This document shows, in pieces, positions 22,220 through 30,503 of a stretch of 64,000 bases of DNA. The stretch comes from Citrobacter gillenii (lineage in GTDB: Bacteria; Pseudomonadota; Gammaproteobacteria; Enterobacterales; Enterobacteriaceae). Within the stretch, counting starts at the first letter, position 1, and every line of letters begins with the position of its first letter. The stretch lies in NCBI RefSeq assembly GCF_013337685.1, contig NZ_SUQN01000002.1, forward strand, positions 434,001 to 498,000, written 5' to 3'. The position numbers and the translations under genes were made by a program. The notes under the pieces are model-generated. The model did not search any database and was not told where the DNA came from. It worked only from the letters and a program-made list of their open reading frames with translations.

Positions 22220-22693
22220 TCATCCCAGTAAGGCGATAGCTTTCAGTCGGGTATCGTTCGGTACTTGCCTGATCTCAAGTTCGACACCTTTGTTATCCAG
22301 TTCTTTTAATTGTGTAACGTCGTGGTCGGTAATAAATATGGCTTTTGATATTTGACGCGTGCCCGGTGCAGATTTAATCCCACCCAGATTGATACTGACA
22401 ATTTTTTCGTATTCCATTGCCAACGCGTGTGCATCATTAATCGATGCAACAACAATAAAGAGGTTATATTTTTCTGTCGCGCCGCTTTGTAAGGCTTTGA
22501 TCGAATCTGCAATATTTTTAATAACCAATTTAACGTTATTCGGTCGCGCCAGGCGCATGGCCGTCATTTTTAACTCATCATTGATGATGTCATCATTGGC
22601 AATAAGAATGCAATCGGCCTGCAGCGCCGCAGTCCAGGCAAAAGCTACCTGGCCATGTAATAAGCGATGGTCTACACGTAATAATTTAATCAT
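22220..22693 (-). CDS. PTS mannose-family EIIB
   Basis: A cytosolic phosphocarrier of 157 residues. The Man-family phospho-His is His13 in VDHRLLHGQVAFAW. It receives phosphate from EIIA His9 and donates it to the sugar bound by EIIC/EIID. Its start overlaps the btpA-like stop by 8 bp. Confidence 0.94.
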   Translation of the reverse strand: MIKLLRVDHRLLHGQVAFAWTAALQADCILIANDDIINDELKMTAMRLARPNNVKLVIKNIADSIKALQSGATEKYNLFIVVASINDAHALAMEYEKIVSINLGGIKSAPGTRQISKAIFITDHDVTQLKELDNKGVELEIRQVPNDTRLKAIALLG

Positions 22694-23417
22694 TTTGTTT
22701 AACCTTTTGCATTAGCTGTGAAACGTGTTCGGCACAGACATCGCCGGTGTCTTTATAGGTATCTTTGAAATAACTTCCTACCACTGCACCTGAACCCATG
22801 GTCAACTGATGCTGACAATTGTCGAGGGTGATCCCGGCACCAATAATTAATGGAAAGTCACCAATGATGGCCCTGAATTCGCGGATTTTATCTTCATCTG
22901 TTTCCTGTCCGGTGGCATCACCGGTGACGACAATGGCGTCACAGCGTTGCATCCCTAGCGTCAGGTCTTCCTGCAAGCTGCGTCCAGATTTGTAGGGTTG
23001 ATACTTGAAACGTACACCACCGAATACGGCAAAAGAAGCATTGCGACGATTTTCCTCAATAAATTGGGCAAATGAGAGGTCTTCATCGAGAGGCAAATGT
23101 CCGGCAACAGAATCTAACTGGATAAAGCTGGCGTGATATTTTTTGGCTAACTCAAACCCTTTCTTATCATCGTCTAACAGATTGACGCCGTAGGTAATAC
23201 CCGGTTGAGTGCTGTCGAGGTAATGCAGCACGCTTTCAACTTGTGCAGGGGTGCCAAAATAGTTTTCAACAATCACCGCATCTACGCCATTTTGTTGATA
23301 GATAGCGATCTCTTTTTTTGCATTTTCGAGGACATCACGGTCGTTTTCACCTTTCAAATGCAGCATGGCAAGAATGAATTTATTGTCACCAAATAACGTT
23401 TCAACTTTATTTTTCAT
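22686..23417 (-). CDS. BtpA/SgcQ-family TIM-barrel protein
   Basis: A 243-residue soluble protein of the BtpA (photosystem I biogenesis) / SgcQ family. Visible are repeats of beta-alpha units: FILAMLHLKGENDRDVLENA, GVDAVIVENYFG, DAIVVTGDATGQETDEDK and FPLIIGAGITLDNC, the last resembling a phosphate-binding end of a barrel. The start at 23417 is chosen because AGGAG precedes it by 6 nt; an ATG at 23432 overlaps the EIIA stop. It sits inside the PTS operon between EIIA and EIIB and is the only non-PTS protein there. Substrate and activity are unknown. Confidence 0.85.
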   Translation of the reverse strand: MKNKVETLFGDNKFILAMLHLKGENDRDVLENAKKEIAIYQQNGVDAVIVENYFGTPAQVESVLHYLDSTQPGITYGVNLLDDDKKGFELAKKYHASFIQLDSVAGHLPLDEDLSFAQFIEENRRNASFAVFGGVRFKYQPYKSGRSLQEDLTLGMQRCDAIVVTGDATGQETDEDKIREFRAIIGDFPLIIGAGITLDNCQHQLTMGSGAVVGSYFKDTYKDTGDVCAEHVSQLMQKVKQND

Positions 23418-23431
23418 GTTCGCTCCTGGCA

Positions 23432-23854
23432 TTAAAAATCATCTGATTTTGGGGTGCTGTTGAATAACACATCATTGCAGTACTGGATGGTTTCTTTGGA
23501 TTCCAGAACGGCGGTTCTAATTAGCGCTTGGGTGTCGTCGGTATCGGGGTTTTCCAGAATCAATGCAATCAGTAACGGTAAATTGAGTCCGGTGATTAAA
23601 TGCAGGCGCGGATCGTCAAGATGAGTAATAAACTCGTTAGTCACGCTTCCCTTAGAGATATCGGTGATCACAATGGCTTCATCTTGGCTGCCCAACGTGC
23701 TCATGAATTTTTGTACGCTGAGTTTGATATCAGGCACATCCTCGGTGTAGGCACACAGCGTGGAAATATCTTCATTTTTACCCACGACCATTTCCAGTGA
23801 ATCCCTGATTCCATCAGCAAATCTGCCATGACTGGCGAACAAAAACTTACGCAT
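23432..23854 (-). CDS. PTS mannose-family EIIA
   Basis: A cytosolic EIIA of 140 residues with the phospho-acceptor His9 in LFASHGRFADG and the family strand AIVITDISKGSVTNEF. It is the first gene of the operon, about 60 nt downstream of the predicted sigma-54 start point. The order EIIA-BtpA-EIIB-EIIC-EIID is unlike E. coli manXYZ, where EIIA and EIIB are fused. Confidence 0.93.
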   Translation of the reverse strand: MRKFLFASHGRFADGIRDSLEMVVGKNEDISTLCAYTEDVPDIKLSVQKFMSTLGSQDEAIVITDISKGSVTNEFITHLDDPRLHLITGLNLPLLIALILENPDTDDTQALIRTAVLESKETIQYCNDVLFNSTPKSDDF

Positions 23855-23880
23855 ACCGCTCCATGCTCCACAATGAGTGA

Positions 23881-23897
23881 CGACACTACAGGTGTCG
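23881..23897 (-). other. Leader hairpin of the PTS operon
   Basis: The near-perfect palindrome CGACACTACAGGTGTCG lies between the -12/-24 promoter and the EIIA start, so it would be in the 5' leader RNA. It could be an RNA hairpin or a protein-binding site. Confidence 0.5.
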
Positions 23898-23924
23898 CCA
23901 TAAATGATGAGACTGAATTGAGAT

Positions 23925-23940
23925 AGCAGGAATCATGCCA
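23925..23940 (-). promoter_or_regulatory. Sigma-54 (RpoN) promoter of the PTS operon
   Basis: On the minus strand TGGCATGATTCCTGCT has GG and GC at the -24/-12 spacing of sigma-54 promoters (consensus TGGCAC-N5-TTGCA). The adjacent upstream gene encodes a sigma-54 activator, which strengthens the call. Confidence 0.85.
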
Positions 23941-23968
23941 GCTAATGTCAAAGCGGAAGGAGGTGAGA

Positions 23969-23978
23969 GGGGGGGGGG
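23969..23978. repeat. Ten-G homopolymer
   Basis: An uninterrupted run of ten G between the activator gene and the -24 element. Such tracts are prone to slippage; see findings. Confidence 0.9.
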
Positions 23979-24005
23979 TTAATCCATCATTATGATTTTA
24001 AAGGA

Positions 24006-26732
24006 TTAATTTGATTTTATGATATCGTAAATATAGCCAATTTCGCTGAACGGAATGGTGACACTATAGGTATCTTCTATGACACTAAAGGCATCCTGAA
24101 TCATGCACAGTGTTTCTTTATCACTTTGACTAAGCGTCTGCTGTGCCGGGTAGTTCTCAAGAGGAATCTGACGAATCAAACGTTCCAGCATGCAGCTGGC
24201 ATGGACATACAGGTTAATCTTCGTCTCATTGGCTAAGCGTTTTTTGAGTAATCTTTCGAGAGTACTGATACAGATATCAAGGTGCTCAAGGATTTTTCCG
24301 GTATCCAGAATCGTCAACTGAGCGATGACCCGCTTGAGCGAAAAGTTATGTACCAATCTGTCGTTGATGGTCTGAATCATATCGGTATCAGCAATGCCCT
24401 GGAAAACCGTTTCCAGGCGAACATCACCCCGGCCGCTGATCAGGTCATCCAATGAAATATAGGGAATAAAGGGGATATCCGGATTAGCTGTTCCGACAAC
24501 AGCAATAATGTCATAGAACTGAGACAGTGACTGGCGGGAGGACTCTGAAAGCAGTAGCTGGTGGTCATAGGCGATAACATCCACCCCTGCTTCTTTCGGA
24601 ATACTGTCTTCCAGCAATGTCTGTATTCGCTGCGCCGTACCCATTCCGGTATAGCAGCTGGTAATGATTACTGGACGTTTGACCTGCTCTGAATAGATGA
24701 TTTTACTGTCATTCTTTTGGTAAGAGGTGACGTTCTCAACAATGCTTTCCAGCGGAGCGTTATCTAATAATAACTCACCGACGTGTAGCGCCATTGCCGT
24801 GGAGACATTATTAATAATGGCGACAGGGAAATGGATGCTTTTATTGAACTCAGAGTAAATATCCGTTAACGACCCCATATCTACCAGAATGACCAGCCCA
24901 TTGGACATATCATTATCATTAATGTACTGCAGTATATTACTGGCGATATCTTTGATGGCCGTGTCGATAGGCATATCGAAGGAGGCAAAAAGGGTTTCAC
25001 CCAACATGCGGTTCACGACATTGGCAATACTGCTGGCCGTTGCATAGCCATGTGCCAGAATGACCGCTTTGGTTCGTGGTGCAACGGTCACCATCTTCAT
25101 ACTTTTCAAATATAGCGTGAAGAAAACGTCATCTTCCTGGGTAATCTTGAGATCAAATCGCTGGGCGATCTGTGTTGATAACATACTCGCAATCAGGTTC
25201 TCTTCTGCCAAATGTTGGCTAATATACTGATGTAAATTTTTGAGCGTTTTTTTATGCGCCAGGATGCCGTCATTACCCTGCTTATTTTTAGTAAATAAAT
25301 ACCATGCTAAGCCGTACAGTCGATTACCGTTAAATTGGACCGAATGTTTGCTTTCTATCTGCTGAACAATATCCTGGATAGTATTGAGATGTGAATAAAT
25401 GGCCGGGTGATCGTTTTGTGCCGTTGGGTTAAATATGATCTTATCGAACAGCGTATCGATTTCACGAGAGACTTCTGGGAGCAGTACATTTTCGCTATTT
25501 TGCTGAAACAGGCTGAAGATCTTATCCCAGAATTCACTAATAAAATGGTTCAACGGTACTACAGGGAGAACCAATTGCTGTAGCGTCATCGAAGGGGTAA
25601 ATACGACAGCGGTTCCTACAACCTGGTGATTAATTTGCACACCATGCGGCATAAAGCTGTCTGGTAGATCGTCTAAGTGTAAAGAGAGGCACTGATCTGC
25701 TTGAGACTTTGCAAAACGCGTGGCACTCAGGCAGGTGATGGTATTTTTTAATTCACCGATATTTCCGCTGTAGATGTGTCGTTTTAAGACGTTCAGCACC
25801 TGTGGGGACAGTTTGATATTGCGCTTGAGCAGTTTCGACTCATGCAGGAAAAAGGCATAAATAAACTGGATTTTTTCCGCTTCACCGCGCTGTTCCAACG
25901 AAGGAATGGCAATATTCAGCGGGATACGACGTATAAACGTTTCCAGAAAATACTCTTTGGGCGAGACGGTTGTGGCGAAAACCAGTCTGACCTGAGCGCT
26001 GATTTCTTTTTCGCTTTCCCCCATGCGACGAAAACGCCCGGTATCCATAAAGGTGAATAACTTTTCCTGACCCTCCGGATGTAAGCGGTGGATCTCATCC
26101 AGAAATAGCACCCCTCCATCGGCTTTTTGCAGAAGTCCTTCGCTGGTTTTATCTGCCCCTGTAAATGCACCTTTGATATAGCCAAAGAGGTGACTCGAAA
26201 GTAATTCAGGGTTGTTGGCATATTGAGCACAATTGAACGCAATAAATGGCGCGGTGGGGGGCAGGATTTTCTTCTCCACAGCTCGCTGCCAGGATAATTG
26301 TGCCAGCATGCTCTTACCGCTGCCGGTCGGGCCATACAGCATTACTGACAGACCGTGAGGGGGATAACAGATCGCGGTATTCAATTTTTCTATAACGGGG
26401 ACTAAACTTCCCTGGGAACCGATCAATCCGGCAAACGTGTCTTGTTGTTTATATTGATGCTTTTTTAGCTCAGCGGCGCCTGAGAAGACGGACTGACTGA
26501 CACGAAAAAACTGTTCTTCAAAAACGGCTTTGTGCAGAAAATAGACGGGCCGGGTATTCAGTTTTATGACCAGATTATCGTCAATGAGCTGATTCAGATA
26601 GTGGCTGATGGTATTACGCTTCACATTGAAGTGTTCTGCCATCGTTTGGGCCGTATGAAAGTCGTCCAGCGAGTCAAAAGAAAAATGACGGGTCTCTTCT
26701 GCCAAAAATGCAAAGATCTCTTCTTTTAACAC
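24006..26732 (-). CDS. LevR-type sigma-54 activator with PRD and PTS domains
   Basis: A 908-residue transcription activator. N-terminal winged HTH (about 1-65); AAA+ domain with Walker A GPTGSGKS (134-141), the sigma-54 contact motif GAFTGA (188-193) and Walker B VLFLDEI (208-214); then PRD1 (about 395-500), an EIIA-Man-like domain with His561 (ILAHGYATASS), an EIIB-like domain with Cys693 (TSCYTGMG) and PRD2 with His844 (LYVHASCMLERL). PTS phosphorylation of these sites usually signals sugar availability. It is directly upstream of, and codirectional with, the PTS operon it presumably controls. Related to LevR/DgaR/GfrR regulators; the inducer is unknown. Confidence 0.93.
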   Translation of the reverse strand: MLKEEIFAFLAEETRHFSFDSLDDFHTAQTMAEHFNVKRNTISHYLNQLIDDNLVIKLNTRPVYFLHKAVFEEQFFRVSQSVFSGAAELKKHQYKQQDTFAGLIGSQGSLVPVIEKLNTAICYPPHGLSVMLYGPTGSGKSMLAQLSWQRAVEKKILPPTAPFIAFNCAQYANNPELLSSHLFGYIKGAFTGADKTSEGLLQKADGGVLFLDEIHRLHPEGQEKLFTFMDTGRFRRMGESEKEISAQVRLVFATTVSPKEYFLETFIRRIPLNIAIPSLEQRGEAEKIQFIYAFFLHESKLLKRNIKLSPQVLNVLKRHIYSGNIGELKNTITCLSATRFAKSQADQCLSLHLDDLPDSFMPHGVQINHQVVGTAVVFTPSMTLQQLVLPVVPLNHFISEFWDKIFSLFQQNSENVLLPEVSREIDTLFDKIIFNPTAQNDHPAIYSHLNTIQDIVQQIESKHSVQFNGNRLYGLAWYLFTKNKQGNDGILAHKKTLKNLHQYISQHLAEENLIASMLSTQIAQRFDLKITQEDDVFFTLYLKSMKMVTVAPRTKAVILAHGYATASSIANVVNRMLGETLFASFDMPIDTAIKDIASNILQYINDNDMSNGLVILVDMGSLTDIYSEFNKSIHFPVAIINNVSTAMALHVGELLLDNAPLESIVENVTSYQKNDSKIIYSEQVKRPVIITSCYTGMGTAQRIQTLLEDSIPKEAGVDVIAYDHQLLLSESSRQSLSQFYDIIAVVGTANPDIPFIPYISLDDLISGRGDVRLETVFQGIADTDMIQTINDRLVHNFSLKRVIAQLTILDTGKILEHLDICISTLERLLKKRLANETKINLYVHASCMLERLIRQIPLENYPAQQTLSQSDKETLCMIQDAFSVIEDTYSVTIPFSEIGYIYDIIKSN

Positions 26733-26966
26733 CGTGAGCCTCTTAACTGTTCCATGCGGGTTCTAACGTCTGGTGCGCATATAAAAGTAACAAAAATAAA
26801 ATGTTGTGGGACATAATGGCTCATTTGGAGTTTTTGAGTCATCACGTTTTCTACGCGTGTTATTTTGATTTAGCCGCGGGGGAGGTTATCACATTTTGCG
26901 GATAGTCGGCGGATGGTTGGCGGTGATTGTGACTATTTCGTACTTAAATTTTACTGATACGTTAAT

Positions 26967-26990
26967 CCCCGGCTCAACGTTGAGCGGGGG
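26967..26990. terminator. Hairpin downstream of fur (possible terminator)
   Basis: CCCC and GGGG arms surround the palindrome GCTCAACGTTGAGC, about 20 bp after the fur stop. No T run follows, so intrinsic termination is uncertain. Confidence 0.45.
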
Positions 26991-27008
26991 ACTGACGTGA
27001 TTCAAAAC

Positions 27009-27461
27009 TTATTTTGCAACACCGTCGTGCGCATGCTCATCTTCGCGGCAATCGCCTTCAGCGCAGTGGCCGTAAAGATAGAGGCTATGATTCGTTAAAC
27101 GAATACCATGTTTAGTGGCAATCTCACGCTGGCGCGCTTCGATAGAGTCATCGCTGAATTCGACCACTTTGCCACAGTCGAGGCAAATCAGGTGATCGTG
27201 ATGATGCTGTTGAGTCAGTTCGAAGACGGATTTGCCCCCTTCGAAATTATGTCGGGTCACGATACCGGCATCATCAAACTGGTTCAGTACGCGATACACG
27301 GTCGCCAGACCAATCTCTTCACCCATATCGATCAGGCGTTTGTATAAGTCTTCCGCACTGACGTGATGGTTATCCGGTTCCTGAAGAACTTCCAGAATTT
27401 TTAAACGAGGAAGCGTTACTTTCAGGCCAGCCTTCTTTAATGCGGTATTGTTGTCAGTCAT
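27009..27461 (-). CDS. fur: Ferric uptake regulator Fur
   Basis: An iron-sensing repressor of iron-acquisition genes. The 150 residues comprise an N-terminal winged helix and a C-terminal dimerisation domain with the metal ligands HHHDHLICLDCGKV and CAEGDCREDEH (zinc Cys pair). Two residues longer than E. coli at the C-terminus. A Fur box and the uof upstream ORF precede it, indicating autoregulation and RyhB control. Confidence 0.98.
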   Translation of the reverse strand: MTDNNTALKKAGLKVTLPRLKILEVLQEPDNHHVSAEDLYKRLIDMGEEIGLATVYRVLNQFDDAGIVTRHNFEGGKSVFELTQQHHHDHLICLDCGKVVEFSDDSIEARQREIATKHGIRLTNHSLYLYGHCAEGDCREDEHAHDGVAK

Positions 27462-27540
27462 GCGGAATCTGTCCTGTAGCTAAACGGTTCACTTCATTAA
27501 AAGAAGTGACAGAAATTGCACTTGAGATAATGCGTATCAT
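27454..27540 (-). CDS. uof: Upstream-of-fur leader peptide Uof
   Basis: A 28-codon ORF (MIRIISSAISVTSFNEVNRL...) whose stop overlaps the fur start by 8 bp. E. coli uof has the same length and position: its translation is coupled to fur and the sRNA RyhB represses uof to control fur. Its ATG lies inside the Fur box, so that box overlaps the start of the message or just precedes it. Confidence 0.8.
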   Translation of the reverse strand: MIRIISSAISVTSFNEVNRLATGQIPHD

Positions 27541-27544
27541 TATA
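27526..27544. promoter_or_regulatory. Fur box upstream of fur
   Basis: GATAATGCGTATCATTATA matches the 19-bp Fur consensus GATAATGATAATCATTATC at 15 positions, consistent with autoregulation. Confidence 0.75.
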
Positions 27545-27750
27545 GAACTGCCACGCCTAAATGAAAACTGCAAGCCTCTGGCAAATATTGTTAATCAAAA
27601 CGTGGTATCGCCAACAAACACACTGTGCAATACCCGATTGGCATCCAGCCATTGTACAGGGTCAGGCGAGAAAGTTACAAATTTGTAGCAATTATTTTGA
27701 TTGGTTTTATCTATTGATGCGGCACAGATGAAGATCTGCGCCGCACGAAA

Positions 27751-28281
27751 TTAGGCGTTAATAATCTCGTCGAGATGCAGTTCCGCTGAAATCTGCTTAA
27801 CCCATTTTTCAACGCGTTCTGCGGTCAGTTCAGGCTGGCGATCTTCATCGATAGCCAGGCCGACAAAGTGGTCGTCGTCAGCCAAACCTTTGGATGCTTC
27901 AAAGTGGTAACCCGCCGTTGGCCAGTGACCGACGATGGTTGCGCCGCGCGGTTCGATGATGTCGCGAATCGTGCCTAACGCATCGCAGAAATATTCTGCG
28001 TAATCTTCCTGATCGCCACAGCCAAACAAAGCAACCAGTTTGCCGTTAAAATCAATGTCTTCGAGGGTCGGGAAGAAGTCGTCCCAGTCACACTGCGCTT
28101 CACCGTAGTACCAGGTCGGGATGCCGAGCAGCAGAATGTCATACCCTTCCAGGTCTTCTTTGCTGCTTTTTGCAATGTCATGTACATCGGCAACGTCTTT
28201 ACCAAGCTGTTTTTGAATCATTTTTGCGATGTTTTCGGTATTACCGGTGTCGCTGCCGAAAAAGATGCCAGTGATTGCCAT
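27751..28281 (-). CDS. fldA: Flavodoxin 1
   Basis: An FMN electron carrier for methionine synthase, pyruvate formate-lyase activation and MEP-pathway enzymes. The phosphate loop [11 protein letters not shown] and FMN-binding aromatic segments ([32 protein letters not shown]) are intact. The start MAITGIFFG gives 176 residues as in E. coli; the 15-residue upstream in-frame stretch is rejected. In E. coli fldA can be cotranscribed into fur. Confidence 0.98.
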   Translation of the reverse strand: MAITGIFFGSDTGNTENIAKMIQKQLGKDVADVHDIAKSSKEDLEGYDILLLGIPTWYYGEAQCDWDDFFPTLEDIDFNGKLVALFGCGDQEDYAEYFCDALGTIRDIIEPRGATIVGHWPTAGYHFEASKGLADDDHFVGLAIDEDRQPELTAERVEKWVKQISAELHLDEIINA

Positions 28282-28419
28282 GAGTAAAATAACCTCTTGA
28301 AACTTATTGAAATGGTGGTGGCGCATTGCCCACGGATAAGGGCAATCATAGCAGAACAGTCAGGCATGCGGAAACAGCAAACACGCTGGACTGCACTCTG
28401 TGCTACACGATTTATGATT

Positions 28420-28537
<118 letters not shown>

Positions 28538-28551
28538 AGCAGAATTTCAGA

Positions 28552-28839
28552 CTATGCCTGACCACGCAATGTGGCGAGTTGGATCATCAGCATTTCTTCA
28601 ATGAGTTCACTGCGGCTCATATTACGCGCATCAGCCAGCTCATTCAGCGCGTCAACGGCGTCGGCGTTCAGTTTCAGTTCGACACGCTTAAGCCCACGAA
28701 CTTTGTCGCGTTTAAGCTGATTACGTTTGTTAATACGTAACTGTTCATCACGCGAAAGCGGATTGGTTTTGGGTCGTCCCGGGCGACGCTCCTGCGCGAA
28801 CAGATCTAATGTCGTACGGTCCGTTTGTTCTTTGGCCAT
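28552..28839 (-). CDS. ybfE: LexA-regulated protein YbfE
   Basis: A small basic 95-residue protein with a ribbon-helix-helix-like C-terminal half (LKRVELKLNADAVDALNELADARNM... split in the helices) and a charged N-terminus. E. coli YbfE (97 aa) is SOS-induced; no clear LexA box is visible here. Probably DNA-binding; exact function unknown. Confidence 0.9.
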   Translation of the reverse strand: MAKEQTDRTTLDLFAQERRPGRPKTNPLSRDEQLRINKRNQLKRDKVRGLKRVELKLNADAVDALNELADARNMSRSELIEEMLMIQLATLRGQA

Positions 28840-28967
28840 GATCTTGGTGACTTCGGGGAAACAATCAGCCAGGCGTCTGCCCGGATGGATAGCGCGCCAT
28901 CATACATCAGCAGGGGAGGCGCGCCAACGCCCACGCACGTAATCGCGCGCGGACGCTGAGTTTTTAA

Positions 28968-29741
28968 TCAGTTAGCCTGTTCTGTCAGATAACGACGGAT
29001 GGCGCGCAGCACGGCTTCGGGTTTTTCTGCATGCACCCAATGGCCCGCGCCGGCAATGACATGTGCCCGTGCCTGGGGAAATTGCGCCAGCAATGGGGCT
29101 CGATACGCTTCAGTAACGTACGGTGAGTTCCCCCCAGGGATGAACAGCGCCGGGTGATCCCAGGCCGGAATGGTTTCCCAGCCGACAATATGCGGATACT
29201 GATCCCACAATACCGGGACGTTAAAGCGCCATTCACCGTCTATAAATGATTTCAGCAGAAACTGGATCACGCCTTCTTCTTTAAGATGTTGGCGCATCAC
29301 GCTAGCCGCCTGCTGGCGCGACGCGGCTTCTGCATCCGTCACCGCATTAATCGCCGCAAATATCTCATCGTGACGGCGGACCTGGTAATCAACCGGGGCA
29401 ATATCGATAGCCACCAGCTTATCGATACGTTCCGGTGCCAGGGCGGTTAGCGCCATCACGGCTTTGCCCCCCATTGAATGGCCAATAAAGGTGGCTTTTT
29501 CTATCTGTTGGGCATCCAACGTATCCAGCAGATCTTGCGCCATCGCCGGGTAGTTCATCTCCGGAGAACGGGGTGAGAGGCCATGATTTCGCATATCAAC
29601 CTGGATGATATTGTGATCGACAACCAGAGAGCGGGCCAGTATGCCCAGATTGTCCAGGCTGCCAAACAGCCCGTGCACCAGGACGATGGGAGAATTATTG
29701 TGCAGGTTTTGTGCAGATTGCGCTCGGATATTCAATTTCAT
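28968..29741 (-). CDS. ybfF: Alpha/beta-hydrolase esterase YbfF
   Basis: A cytosolic esterase of 257 residues, active in E. coli on acyl-CoA and short-chain esters. The nucleophile elbow GHSMGGKAV holds the catalytic Ser near residue 89; the C-terminal catalytic His is in GAGHWVHAEKP. Divergent from seqA. Confidence 0.94.
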   Translation of the reverse strand: MKLNIRAQSAQNLHNNSPIVLVHGLFGSLDNLGILARSLVVDHNIIQVDMRNHGLSPRSPEMNYPAMAQDLLDTLDAQQIEKATFIGHSMGGKAVMALTALAPERIDKLVAIDIAPVDYQVRRHDEIFAAINAVTDAEAASRQQAASVMRQHLKEEGVIQFLLKSFIDGEWRFNVPVLWDQYPHIVGWETIPAWDHPALFIPGGNSPYVTEAYRAPLLAQFPQARAHVIAGAGHWVHAEKPEAVLRAIRRYLTEQAN

Positions 29742-29936
29742 GGCAAAGTTCTTTTTTTCACGCTAGCGGGTTAGGGTATCATGTTGACCATTCTGCCACA
29801 CGGCTGCAACAACTACGGTTACTCCGAGTTTTTCCGGCCATCGGGCTTGACGCTATCCGCTGTTGGGATTTGCCTTTACACTACGCGTGTACAGTCCCAA
29901 CAACTTGTATTCAGCTAAACACCGCACTGGATTAAG

Positions 29937-30479
29937 ATGAAAACGATTGAAGTTGATGATGAACTCTATAGCTATATTGCCAGCCATACCAAGCATATCG
30001 GCGAGAGCGCATCCGACATTTTACGGCGTATGTTGAAGTTTTCCGCTGCATCACAGCCTGCCACGCCGGTGGTGAAAGACGTCCGCGCCGTGCAACCTGT
30101 CGTGGAAGCCAAGCCGGTTAACCCTGTAAAAGACAAAGTGCGCGCCATGCGTGAACTGCTGCTTTCCGATGAATATGCGGAACAGAAAAAAGCAGTGAAT
30201 CGCTTTATGCTGGTGCTGTCTACACTCTATTCACTGGATCAACACGCGTTTGCCGAGGCAACAGAATCGTTGCATGGTCGCACGCGCGTCTATTTTGCAG
30301 CGGATGAACAGACGCTGCTGAAAAATGGTAATCAAACCAAGCCGAAACACGTGCCAGGCACGCCGTATTGGGTGATCACCAACACGAATACCGGCCGTAA
30401 ATGCAGCATGGTTGAACACATCATGCAGTCAATGCAATTCCCTGCGGAATTGATTGAAAAGGTTTGCGGAACAATTTAA
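29937..30479 (+). CDS. seqA: Replication-initiation negative modulator SeqA
   Basis: Binds hemimethylated GATC and sequesters oriC and the dnaA promoter. The 180 residues comprise an N-terminal oligomerisation helix pair (MKTIEVDDELYSYIASHTKH), a flexible Pro/Val-rich linker (about 40-65) and the C-terminal DNA-binding domain with TRVYFA and NTNTGRK. It lies 24 bp upstream of pgm, the conserved pair. Confidence 0.98.
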   Translation: MKTIEVDDELYSYIASHTKHIGESASDILRRMLKFSAASQPATPVVKDVRAVQPVVEAKPVNPVKDKVRAMRELLLSDEYAEQKKAVNRFMLVLSTLYSLDQHAFAEATESLHGRTRVYFAADEQTLLKNGNQTKPKHVPGTPYWVITNTNTGRKCSMVEHIMQSMQFPAELIEKVCGTI

Positions 30480-30503
30480 TCCTTGCATTAGAAGGACCAG
30501 GCA

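Noticed and set aside
28840-28967. LexA box upstream of ybfE
   Set aside because: E. coli ybfE is LexA-regulated, but no CTG-N10-CAG with the AT-rich core is seen between ybfE and ybfF.
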